Positions 1-7,072 of a stretch of 52,748 nt of DNA are shown piece after piece. Origin of the DNA: Gammaproteobacteria bacterium (GTDB lineage Bacteria > Pseudomonadota > Gammaproteobacteria > Arenicellales > Poriferihabitantaceae). The translations under genes were made by a program, and so were the position numbers. The notes under the pieces are model-generated. The model was not told the origin of the DNA. It searched no databases and saw only the letters and a list, made by a program, of their open reading frames with translations. Position 1 is the stretch's first letter; each line of letters opens with the position of its first letter. The stretch lies in assembly GCA_028817405.1 (NCBI GenBank), contig JAPPPS010000024.1, positions 1 to 52,748 of the forward strand. Direction: 5' to 3'.

Positions 1-1
1 G

Positions 2-847
2 TTGATGGGTTTGGAGCAAGCCACCGAAGGCGAAGTGCTGCTGAACGGCGAGGACTTGGGCAACGCGCCGGTGGAAACCCGCCGCCCACAGACCGTCGGC
101 TTGTTGCAGATGGTGTTCCAAAACCCGTTCGACACCTTGAACCCCAGCCACACCATCGGCGGGCAAATCGCGCGCGTGATTAAAAAATTCGGCGTGGAAT
201 CGGACCGCCGCAAAGTCGCGGAGCGGGTGTTGGAACTGCTCGACTTGGTGAAACTGCCGCGCGACTTCGCGGTGCGCAAACCGCGCCAATTATCCGGCGG
301 CCAGAAGCAGCGCATCGGCATCGCCCGCGCGTTCGCCGGCAACCCGGCCGTGGTGGTCGCGGACGAGCCGGTGTCGGCGCTGGATGTGTCGGTGCAGGCG
401 GCGGTGACCGGGCTGCTCACCGACATCCAAAACAGTTTGAAGACCACGCTGCTTTTCATCAGCCACGACTTGTCGGTGGTGCGTTATTTGTCGGACCGCA
501 TCGTGGTCATGTACCTCGGCGCCATCATGGAACAAGGCAGCACCGACGAAGTGTTCGCCCCGCCGTATCATCCGTACACCGAGGCGCTGCTGTCGGCGGT
601 GCCGATTGCCGACACTTCGGTGCATAAGAAGCACATCGTGCTCACCGGCGAGTTGCCATCGGCGGTCAACCCGCCGGCCGGCTGCCCGTTCCAAACCCGT
701 TGCCCGCGCAAAATCGGCGCCATCTGCGAGACCGAAGCCCCGCCGGTGCGCGTTCTCGGCAACGGCCACCGCATCACTTGCCACCTCGACGCCGAAACCT
801 TCGGCAAAATGGAGCCGGTGATTACCATGGACAGCCAAGCGGCATAA
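2..847 (+). CDS. Oligopeptide/dipeptide ABC transporter ATP-binding protein, 5' truncated by window edge
   Basis: ATPase of the Opp/Dpp type, energising peptide (or nickel/opine) import at the inner membrane. The window opens inside the gene: Walker A lies upstream, and the visible part runs from the Q-loop (VFQNPFDTLNP) through the signature LSGGQKQR (about residue 98), Walker B VVVADEPVSALD and the H-loop LLFISHD. The last ~75 residues carry the oligo_HPY tail (PSAVNPPAGCPFQTRCP), a Cys-containing extension specific to this subfamily. It is therefore the second ATPase of a DppDF/OppDF pair, or the C-terminal half of a fused one. The substrate cannot be told from this subunit. The first codons shown are internal, not a true start. 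Family assignment is firm. Confidence 0.93.
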   Translation: MMGLEQATEGEVLLNGEDLGNAPVETRRPQTVGLLQMVFQNPFDTLNPSHTIGGQIARVIKKFGVESDRRKVAERVLELLDLVKLPRDFAVRKPRQLSGGQKQRIGIARAFAGNPAVVVADEPVSALDVSVQAAVTGLLTDIQNSLKTTLLFISHDLSVVRYLSDRIVVMYLGAIMEQGSTDEVFAPPYHPYTEALLSAVPIADTSVHKKHIVLTGELPSAVNPPAGCPFQTRCPRKIGAICETEAPPVRVLGNGHRITCHLDAETFGKMEPVITMDSQAA

Positions 848-914
848 TTTCGGCGCGTTCCGGCTCACTTTCGATTTGTTGCGCCCAGCCGATGCATCCG
901 TCGCGCATCAACCG

Positions 915-959
915 GCGCAACCGGTTGCGCTTGACAATCAACTGAAGCGGCCGCAGATT
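915..959 (+). promoter_or_regulatory. 16-bp perfect palindrome abutting a TTGACA box
   Basis: GCGCAACCGGTTGCGC (915-930) is a perfect palindrome directly followed by TTGACA (931-936). A poor -10 candidate, CAGATT, lies 17 bp further on (954-959). It sits 28 bp upstream of the small gene at 988. It could be an operator over a promoter, or simply the stem of a terminator for the ABC gene, although no T-run follows. The weak -10 keeps confidence low. Confidence 0.3.
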
Positions 960-987
960 CGACTCACCCATCAACCGAGAACCCGCC

Positions 988-1245
988 ATGGTCATGCACG
1001 CCATCGTTTTAGAGGAGGAAAACGCCCAAGTCGCCGAACGGATTGCGGCGCATTATCCGAAGCACTACCGCGTCAACGACACCTGCTTTTTGGTGCGCAC
1101 TGAGGACCTCTCGTCCAATGTCGCCGCTAACTTAAAGATAGACGGCGCGGATAAATCGGCCGGCGCCCCCGGCGTAGTGCTGAAACTGAACGGCGCCCGC
1201 TCCGGCTTCGCCGATTCCGCGCTGTGGGAGTGGTTTGATGAGTAA
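988..1245 (+). CDS. Small conserved hypothetical protein (85 aa)
   Basis: Soluble 85-residue protein beginning MVMHAIVLEEENAQ and ending with a conserved-looking VVLKLNGARSGFADSALWEWF. I recall similar small proteins with a 'KLNG..SG......WEWL' ending in other bacteria, but no function is known to me. ATG at 988 is taken; an ATG at 994 is an equally plausible start because no strong Shine-Dalgarno sequence is visible. It overlaps the next gene by 8 bp, so the two are probably co-translated. Coding character is supported by that overlap and by even amino acid composition. Confidence 0.6.
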   Translation: MVMHAIVLEEENAQVAERIAAHYPKHYRVNDTCFLVRTEDLSSNVAANLKIDGADKSAGAPGVVLKLNGARSGFADSALWEWFDE

Positions 1246-1519
1246 CGGCAAAGTCGTTCCCATCCGTCGCGCATCCGCGCCGCCCACCTCGGAACCTTCC
1301 GGCGGCGGTGGTGGCGGCGATGACGGTTCGGACCGGCGGTTGGCGGCGATAGAGTCGCGTTTGACAGCGCTGGAGACGGCGTTCGACAGGGAGTTAAAAC
1401 ACTTGGCGACCAAAGAGGACATCCAGAAAATCAAAGTCTGGGTCCTGGGCGGCGCACTCGGCAGCATGGCAATCGCCACCGGCCTCGCCATCACGCTGTT
1501 TAAGATATTCGGCGACTGA
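1238..1519 (+). CDS. Small coiled-coil protein with one C-terminal membrane helix
   Basis: About 93 residues. A Gly-rich N-terminal stretch (GGGGGGDDGSD, residues ~23-33) is followed by an amphipathic coiled coil (RLAAIESRLTALETAFDRELKHL) and then a hydrophobic helix (VWVLGGALGSMAIATGLAITLF) near the C-terminus. This architecture resembles DUF1640-type or phage-associated tail-anchored coiled-coil proteins. ATG 1238 lies inside the last codons of the upstream 85-aa gene; TTG 1235 is the alternative start. The pair likely forms a two-gene unit of unknown function. The Gly-rich stretch is one of the GGN-repeat tracts found across this window. Confidence 0.6.
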   Translation: MSNGKVVPIRRASAPPTSEPSGGGGGGDDGSDRRLAAIESRLTALETAFDRELKHLATKEDIQKIKVWVLGGALGSMAIATGLAITLFKIFGD

Positions 1520-1564
1520 CCGCTCGGAATTCGCCGTATTTGCGGCGAGTTGGGTAAAACCCGC

Positions 1565-1592
1565 TTGACACCGCGAATTCTGTGCAGTTAAT
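1565..1592 (+). promoter_or_regulatory. Sigma70-type promoter for the dcm-GHKL cassette
   Basis: A perfect -35 TTGACA (1565-1570) is followed after 16 bp by GTTAAT (1587-1592, 4 of 6 to TATAAT). Transcription would start near 1600, about 33 bases before the ATG at 1633. This supports that internal ATG as the methyltransferase start. The promoter stands at the GC-rich to AT-richer boundary where the cassette begins. Confidence 0.5.
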
Positions 1593-1632
1593 GTGTGTTT
1601 TGACGCATGCTGCAATCCTCTTTCACCAAACA

Positions 1633-2679
1633 ATGTCTCGTAGCAACAAAAAGGTGAACAACGATAGCCGGCCGACCGCCGGCGCCCTGTTTGCCGGCAT
1701 GGGCGGGTTCTGCCGTGGCTTCCAAAAGTCCGGCATTAATACGCTGTGGGCGAACGACAATAATGAACATGCGTCCTGCACCTTTCGAGCAAACTATCCG
1801 GATGTGAGAATGATAGAAAAGGATGTTTGCGATTTGTCCGTCAGCGACGACAAACTGGAGCCGGTAGATATTCTGACCGCCGGTTTTCCATGCCAAAGTT
1901 TTTCCCATGCGGGTCACAAACGCGGGTTTGGCGACGACCGGGGAGCGCTGTTTTTTCAAATCATCCGCTTAATTGAAGAGTTCGGCAAAAATAAGCCGAA
2001 AATTCTTGTGCTGGAAAATGTTCCGTACTTGGCGAATGGCGACTATGGAAAGTGGCTAAAAACGATTACCGCGAAAATACAACTTGCCGGCTACTGGTTC
2101 GACAGAAATAACTGTTGCACCCTCAGAACTGATGAAATTTCCGGCTTGCCGCAAGGGCGAGAACGCTTGTTTATGGTCGCCGCCAGCGCGGATGCCTTTT
2201 ATTGCAACGACTTCACCTTTCCCGAGCCCGAGCCAAACGCCAAGTTACGCCCACTGTCGAAATTCATCAGTCGCAATAAAAAATCTCCTGCGCGCGACTA
2301 TTTGTCGCCCGATAACCGCTACTACAAAGCCATCGACGAAAAAATCGAGCGGGGAGATGCGAAAAGCATTTACCAGTTGCGTCGCTACTATGTGCGGGAA
2401 TATCCGACCAAATGCCCGACCCTGACCGCTAATATGGGCGGTGGCGGGCATAATGTCCCGTTCATCAAAGACCGCTGGGGAATTCGCCGTCTCAGCGTGG
2501 AAGAGTGCGCCGGGTTACAAGGGTTTGAAAACTTCGATTTCCCGTCCGAAGTTCCGACCGGCGAGCGCTACCGCCAAATCGGCAATGCGGTTTCAGTTCC
2601 GGTTGCCGAAAAATTGGCGCTGTCTTGTCTGCAACTGTATAATTCAAGATGTTTTTCCCAACGGAGGAAAGTCGCATGA
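1633..2679 (+). CDS. DNA (cytosine-5) methyltransferase
   Basis: Transfers methyl from S-adenosylmethionine to cytosine C5 in DNA. The ordered C5-MTase motifs are all visible: I (GALFAGMGGFCRGF, residues ~17-30), IV with the catalytic Cys (GFPCQSFSHAG, Cys ~87), VI (LVLENVPYL), VIII (QGRERLFMVA), then the target-recognition region, IX (RRLSVEECAGLQGF) and X (RYRQIGNAVSVPVAEKLA). At 348 residues it is a normal single-domain enzyme and looks active. ATG 1633 is preferred because the promoter at 1565-1592 would place an upstream GTG (1582) before the transcript starts. Its stop overlaps the next ATG (ATGA, 2676-2679), so it is coupled to the GHKL ATPase. No separate restriction endonuclease is recognisable; the three downstream genes may supply restriction. 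AT-richer than its surroundings. Confidence 0.95.
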   Translation: MSRSNKKVNNDSRPTAGALFAGMGGFCRGFQKSGINTLWANDNNEHASCTFRANYPDVRMIEKDVCDLSVSDDKLEPVDILTAGFPCQSFSHAGHKRGFGDDRGALFFQIIRLIEEFGKNKPKILVLENVPYLANGDYGKWLKTITAKIQLAGYWFDRNNCCTLRTDEISGLPQGRERLFMVAASADAFYCNDFTFPEPEPNAKLRPLSKFISRNKKSPARDYLSPDNRYYKAIDEKIERGDAKSIYQLRRYYVREYPTKCPTLTANMGGGGHNVPFIKDRWGIRRLSVEECAGLQGFENFDFPSEVPTGERYRQIGNAVSVPVAEKLALSCLQLYNSRCFSQRRKVA

Positions 2680-4553
2680 AAACTGCAGGTTGGCACTTCC
2701 CGTCAAGCGCGGGTGGCAGTGATGATGGTTTCAATGATGCCGGCATTGAAACGTATACCGGTGCGCCATTTGAGGGTTTGGCGCGTGAAATCATCCAAAA
2801 TTCACTGGACGCGTCCATTGATGAGGAAGCGCAAGTTACAGTCAAGTTTGAACTGGTAGAAATTAAACGCGACGAATTTCCCGATGCCGATGGCCTGTTC
2901 GGCATCCTCAAGCAATGTCTCAAAGAGAGCAAGGGGAAAGACAAAAAAGAGACGGAATTTTTCCGTGTCGCCGCGCAGACGCTGAATGTCACGAACGACA
3001 AGGTAACTTGTCTTAAAATTTCCGACTCCGGGACCACCGGACTGTGCGGTGATTATGAAAAACGCCAAGGTCAGTGGCACGCGATTACGAAAGGCAAAGG
3101 CATTACCGACAAACGTGACATGACTGCCGGCGGTTCCTACGGTATCGGTAAAAATGCGCCGTTTACCGTTTCCCGGTTGCGCACTGTGTTTTACTCGACC
3201 CTTTATAAAGAGGGGAAAGAGACCGTGTACCGAACACAAGGGAAATCGATTCTGAAATCCCACTCGATGGATGACGGCGGCTGGACGCAAGGCACGGGTT
3301 TTTATGGAATTAAGGATGGTTGCCAACCGCTGGTTGGCAACATTCCTGAAATTTTGCGACCGAAAGAACAAGGTTGCGTAGTGCTGATTGCAGGGTTTGA
3401 TGCCGTCCAAGACTGGCAAAGAATCATCTCGACCACGGTCATTGCGAATTATTTTTGCGCGATTGACAACGAGACACTAAGAGTCGTTATTCGCGACCAA
3501 GATGGCAAGACCGATCTTATCGAAAAAGACACGCTACAGGCGTGTTTTGAAACGGCGCGCGAATGGAATATTGATAGCGAAAGCATCAATGACTCTTTTT
3601 ACTACTATCAGGCGATGAAGTCTCCGGACTCTTCCGTCAAGGATAAAGAATCCGCTCTGTTGGGGCACTGCAAAATGTGGGTGCTGATGCAGGAGGGCGC
3701 TCCAAAAAAGGTTGCGTTGCTCCGCAAGACCGGGATGCTTATCACCGATAGTCAAAAAGGGCTGATACGGTGGGTTGGACATGCCGATTTTGTCGGCGTT
3801 TTCATGTGCGAAAGCCCGAAAGGAAACGAGTTGTTGCGGGCGATGGAAAACCCGCAACACAACGCTTTCGAGCCGGAACGGGCGATTGAAGAGAAGCGGA
3901 AGAAATGCAAAAAAGCATTGCAAGAAATGTGCGACTGGATTAGGTCGTGCATCGACAACCTTGCAAGGCCAGAAGAAGCCGCAGAAAGTCCTCTTGATGA
4001 ACTGGCGGAATTTTTTCCAGACCCCGATGCGTCCGAAACCGTCGCGGGCGATGAGGAACGGGATATTGAAGGCAAGCCGGTATTCTCTCCGAAGCCCATA
4101 AAGCACAGGGTCACCATTGACGCCGAGGCTGAAGCGGACGGTGAAGATGGTGGCGCCAGCGAAAATGACGGGCAGGGCGGAGGAGACCCCGGTCATGGTC
4201 CCGGCCACGGTGGCGGCGCTGGTGGCACTGGCGACCGTGGCGGGAAAGTGCAATATGCGGACATACGAAATGTGCGCGTTGTTTCAGACGCGATTGACAA
4301 CAAGCGCAAGACCGTCTATTTTACGCCGGTCCAAAACGGCAATGTTCATGTCCAGGTTCTTGTTGTTGGCGATGACGGGAATACCGAAAAAATTCCACTG
4401 CAAAACCCGGATGAATTCCATTCCGTGGAAGTCCGAAAAGATGTGCGCGTTTCTCTTAAAGCCATCTTCGCCGAAGATGTTAGAGAATCGATTATAGTCA
4501 GAGCGTTCACGCGAAAAAGCGAGGAGGTGTCCGATGAAACTGCTACCAAATAA
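2676..4553 (+). CDS. GHKL (HSP90/MutL-type) ATPase of a methyltransferase-linked cassette
   Basis: 625 residues. The N-terminal GHKL ATP-binding fold shows the N-box (REIIQNSLDAS, ~37-47), G1 box (LKISDSGTTGL, ~112-122) and G2 lid (GGSYGIGKNAPF, ~152-163). The middle region has no motif I know. At ~490-525 a Gly/Asp/His-rich linker (GHGPGHGGGAGGTGDRGG) joins a C-terminal beta-rich domain. The start is set by a strong Shine-Dalgarno GGAGG 8 bases before ATG 2676 and by ATGA overlap with the methylase; homologs I recall also begin near 'WHFPS'. Such ATPases sit beside Dcm genes in putative defence loci and may act as ATP-driven clamps or switches. MutL endonuclease motifs are not visible. The role is inferred from context. 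Confidence 0.85.
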   Translation: MKTAGWHFPSSAGGSDDGFNDAGIETYTGAPFEGLAREIIQNSLDASIDEEAQVTVKFELVEIKRDEFPDADGLFGILKQCLKESKGKDKKETEFFRVAAQTLNVTNDKVTCLKISDSGTTGLCGDYEKRQGQWHAITKGKGITDKRDMTAGGSYGIGKNAPFTVSRLRTVFYSTLYKEGKETVYRTQGKSILKSHSMDDGGWTQGTGFYGIKDGCQPLVGNIPEILRPKEQGCVVLIAGFDAVQDWQRIISTTVIANYFCAIDNETLRVVIRDQDGKTDLIEKDTLQACFETAREWNIDSESINDSFYYYQAMKSPDSSVKDKESALLGHCKMWVLMQEGAPKKVALLRKTGMLITDSQKGLIRWVGHADFVGVFMCESPKGNELLRAMENPQHNAFEPERAIEEKRKKCKKALQEMCDWIRSCIDNLARPEEAAESPLDELAEFFPDPDASETVAGDEERDIEGKPVFSPKPIKHRVTIDAEAEADGEDGGASENDGQGGGDPGHGPGHGGGAGGTGDRGGKVQYADIRNVRVVSDAIDNKRKTVYFTPVQNGNVHVQVLVVGDDGNTEKIPLQNPDEFHSVEVRKDVRVSLKAIFAEDVRESIIVRAFTRKSEEVSDETATK

Positions 4554-5544
4554 AACTTTCCCGCATCCCGTTCTTTGCGGGGAAACCGATGATTATGTCG
4601 GTCGGCAGTTCCAGGTCGTGCGACAATTCAGCGTAAACGATGACTACGCACCGGTGTTGTCGGTTGATTTCAGGATCAGCGAAGAGAATATAAAAAATCT
4701 CATCGGTGAAGATAAGGCCATCTACGCGGTGGAAGTTTATTGCGCGACCACTTTCGTGCGTCGAACATTTCACACGACAAAGCAACAGGCGATTTTTGAA
4801 CTTAACAAAGGCGACCTTTATCGAAGGGTGGAAATAAACGCCTTTGTTATTTGCTCTCGAAAAATCGGGCAATATTCAAGCGAGAACTTTAACCACGAGT
4901 TCGGCAAAGGGGTTTCATTTGACTTGTTGCCTGGCGATGTGTTGGCTACCGCCGAGACAGAAGTCTACTATTGGGACACTGAAAGCGTAAAGCCGTTGCA
5001 TTCGGTGTTTTCGCTTGTTGCAAGCGATGTTATTGAGAGGGGGATTTTTGATGTTGATACATCCGAAGATGTGGTAAGGGTCTTGATGCATCCCGACGAC
5101 AAGGCGGAATTTGATAAAACGCGCCACTCCGTTCAACACAAACCGTTTACCGTGTTTGCTTTCTTTTCGATGGTTACCGAGGTTTTGCAACAGATGAAAT
5201 ATTCTGAAACCTATGGTGGCGAAGACAAAAGATGGTATCGATCTATCGAACACAAACTAAAATTGAAAGGGAAAGAACTGTCCCCGAATGAGGGCGACCC
5301 GTTCAATCTGGCCCAAGAATTGCTTCGCAAGCCTCTTGGGTTAGCCCTGAAAGCGTTACAGATGGGAGGTTGGTTATGGAATCTGTTCGATTCTTTAACC
5401 GGAACACCGTCGCCGAGTTGCGCAAGAGCGTCAAAGAAAGTTTGGCGTGGTATCGTGACCCTGGCGATGGTGAGGCAATGGACATTTTCGAAAACTATTC
5501 GGAAATGTCCAAGAAAGTTGCCACCCCCTATTGGGAGCAACTGA
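4534..5544 (+). CDS. Conserved hypothetical protein of the Dcm/GHKL/DUF6339 cassette, probably with an aberrant C-terminus
   Basis: 336 residues, unknown function, no transmembrane segment or known catalytic motif. It begins MKLLPNKTFPHPVLCGETDDYVG, a start I associate with an unnamed family that accompanies the same partners in other genomes. That family ends with a helical segment like RWYRSIEHKLKLKGKEL...LAQELLRKPLGLALKAL, matched here at residues ~237-278. The remaining ~56 residues lie inside the next gene in another frame. They are Arg/Lys/Pro/Ser-rich, like a translated shadow, so a small indel or lost stop near 5340-5400 is likely. GAGGAGG precedes ATG 4534 at good spacing, and the gene overlaps the ATPase by 20 bp. 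Confidence 0.75.
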   Translation: MKLLPNKTFPHPVLCGETDDYVGRQFQVVRQFSVNDDYAPVLSVDFRISEENIKNLIGEDKAIYAVEVYCATTFVRRTFHTTKQQAIFELNKGDLYRRVEINAFVICSRKIGQYSSENFNHEFGKGVSFDLLPGDVLATAETEVYYWDTESVKPLHSVFSLVASDVIERGIFDVDTSEDVVRVLMHPDDKAEFDKTRHSVQHKPFTVFAFFSMVTEVLQQMKYSETYGGEDKRWYRSIEHKLKLKGKELSPNEGDPFNLAQELLRKPLGLALKALQMGGWLWNLFDSLTGTPSPSCARASKKVWRGIVTLAMVRQWTFSKTIRKCPRKLPPPIGSN

Positions 5545-6152
5545 ACCAGCATCCAACCGAAGAGGATTCCAAAAATATCATTGTCGTTTTCGATGCGCTT
5601 GATTTGTCGCCACAGCAAGCATCTGACGAACGCATCTGGACATATGCAACGCATTGCTTGGCGAAGAAATATGTTGCCCAACGCTGGAACAAGATTCCAG
5701 AGAACGATGCAAAAGCGGTCGACTACATTGTCGCGCATTATTTTGTGTCCGGTGTCCGCGGTTTATTCCGCGACAACGCCATTGCGCGTCTTTGGTGGAT
5801 GGGGCAAATTGCTTCTCGTTGCAAAGATTATGAATTGGAGCGCGTGTTACAGATTTTATTGCGTCCGGGAGTAGCCGATGTGCGGGCCAATTTATTGGAA
5901 CGCCACGGACTGAGCATGAGCGCCGAAGTTTTTAGTGGCGTAGTTCGGGTGCTTGGGAGGGCTCTTGACGCACATGGCAATGCCGGTGGGCAAGAAAACA
6001 CAAATCCCGCGATTTACGAGAGGAACACCTTCCGTTCTTTTATGAAGTCTTTGAATAGAAGAGGCGGCAGAATCGTGTTAAACGCATTAAGCAGAGAACA
6101 ACTGGACGAAACGCTTGATGAGATGGCAAAACAAGCGATAGAGCAAAACTAA
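5376..6152 (+). CDS. DUF6339-like protein
   Basis: 258-residue soluble protein matching, from memory, the DUF6339 family. Visible hallmarks are the N-terminal NTVAELRKSV, DERIWTYATHCLAKKY (~80-95), DNAIARLWWMGQIA (~128-141), DVRANLLERHGLS and YERNTFRSFMKSLNRRGG near the end. Molecular function is unknown. The start is clear: GGGAGGT lies five bases before ATG 5376, although this start and SD sit inside the overlapping upstream frame. As last gene of the dcm-GHKL-unknown cassette it is a candidate effector or specificity partner. No nuclease motif is obvious. It is followed within 60 bases by convergent genes. Confidence 0.8.
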   Translation: MESVRFFNRNTVAELRKSVKESLAWYRDPGDGEAMDIFENYSEMSKKVATPYWEQLNQHPTEEDSKNIIVVFDALDLSPQQASDERIWTYATHCLAKKYVAQRWNKIPENDAKAVDYIVAHYFVSGVRGLFRDNAIARLWWMGQIASRCKDYELERVLQILLRPGVADVRANLLERHGLSMSAEVFSGVVRVLGRALDAHGNAGGQENTNPAIYERNTFRSFMKSLNRRGGRIVLNALSREQLDETLDEMAKQAIEQN

Positions 6153-6206
6153 AATGGCCGGCGTATCCAACGGCGAACATTTTTTGCAAGGTGGCGCGGG
6201 ATGCGC

Positions 6207-6680
6207 CTACCGTTGCGCCAGTTCGGCCTCCGGGTCTATCCACTTGGTGACGGTCTTTTCGCTGCCGTCGGCGAACTTGACGCGCGCGGTCACGGGGAAA
6301 CTGCGCCATACATTGACCAGCACATCGGCGCCTTCGATGTCGCGGGCGTCTTTGGGGAAATAATACGCCGCGGGGAATTCCCATCGCGCTTCTTGCACCG
6401 GCGCTTCGCCGCGGTTCGCCGGCAGCGACAACTTCACTTGGAAGAACGGATGCGCCAATCCCAGATTAACCAACAATCGTTTCCACCCGGCGGTATGGGT
6501 TTTAATCACTTCGAAGTCGATGTTTGTTTCTGAATCGGCGCTTTGCGCAACACCGGAAGCGTCCGGAGTGGTGTATATCAGCGGACGTTTTTGCTCCACC
6601 ACGACCGGCTCCTCGCTCGCCGGCGCTTGCGCCGGCAACGCGACAATCAGCAGAACAACGATTTTTTGCAGGGCGCGCAT
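6207..6680 (-). CDS. Secreted/periplasmic hypothetical protein (157 aa)
   Basis: Begins MRALQKIVVLLIVALPAQAPASEE, a classical signal peptide with a likely cleavage after the APA/SEE region. The mature part (~135 residues) is mixed alpha/beta, with WEFPAAYYFPKDARDIEGADVLVNVWRSFPVTARVKFADGSEKTVTKWIDPEAE. I do not recognise the family. Its ATG overlaps the stop of the upstream membrane protein (shared A at 6680), so the two are one translationally coupled operon. GC-rich and typical of the host core rather than of the neighbouring cassette. Confidence 0.7.
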   Translation of the reverse strand: MRALQKIVVLLIVALPAQAPASEEPVVVEQKRPLIYTTPDASGVAQSADSETNIDFEVIKTHTAGWKRLLVNLGLAHPFFQVKLSLPANRGEAPVQEARWEFPAAYYFPKDARDIEGADVLVNVWRSFPVTARVKFADGSEKTVTKWIDPEAELAQR

Positions 6681-7063
6681 CAGCCGGTACCTAAATTTAT
6701 CAGAACTCGCGGACCATACAGCACCACAATAATCGGCAGGGTGGCGGTGCTGACATTGACGAGGTATAACACCGCGAAAGAAACGATGGACCCGGTTTTG
6801 GGCGAATCGCTCTGGATGCTGTATCGGTGTTCCAACACAAACAAAACGAAAGCAAGCAATGCATGCACAACGCAAACCCCAAACGGCGTTATAAACAGGC
6901 CGGATTCGCCCTCAATCGCGGCCGGTACCAAAAAGACGACGATGCTGACCAAACTGCAAGTCGCGGCCACTTTGGCCGTAAAATGGCTGGCGAACGCCGC
7001 GGGCAGAGAAGTGTCCATGCGCGCCACGCTATCCCCGCGCCATTCGCTTGTCAAGTCCCCCAT
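6680..7063 (-). CDS. Small multi-pass membrane protein (127 aa)
   Basis: Three to four hydrophobic segments are visible (VAATCSLVSIVVFLVPAAI; LFITPFGVCVVHALLAFVLFV; SIVSFAVLYLVNVSTATL; LPIIVVLYG). No family is recognised. The start may be 7063, or an internal ATG at 7018 (MDTSLPAAF...), which would remove 15 polar residues and is equally reasonable. It is transcribed divergently from the MFS gene at 7073, only 9 bases apart if the longer start is used, which favours the shorter one. Translationally coupled to the secreted protein downstream. Confidence 0.6.
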   Translation of the reverse strand: MGDLTSEWRGDSVARMDTSLPAAFASHFTAKVAATCSLVSIVVFLVPAAIEGESGLFITPFGVCVVHALLAFVLFVLEHRYSIQSDSPKTGSIVSFAVLYLVNVSTATLPIIVVLYGPRVLINLGTG

Positions 7064-7072
7064 AATCCCCCC

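Noticed and set aside
2676-4553. GHKL ATPase as genuine MutL mismatch-repair protein
   Set aside because: The N-terminal motifs differ from MutL's usual sequence, the MutL C-terminal dimerisation and endonuclease motifs are absent, and the context is a methyltransferase cassette.
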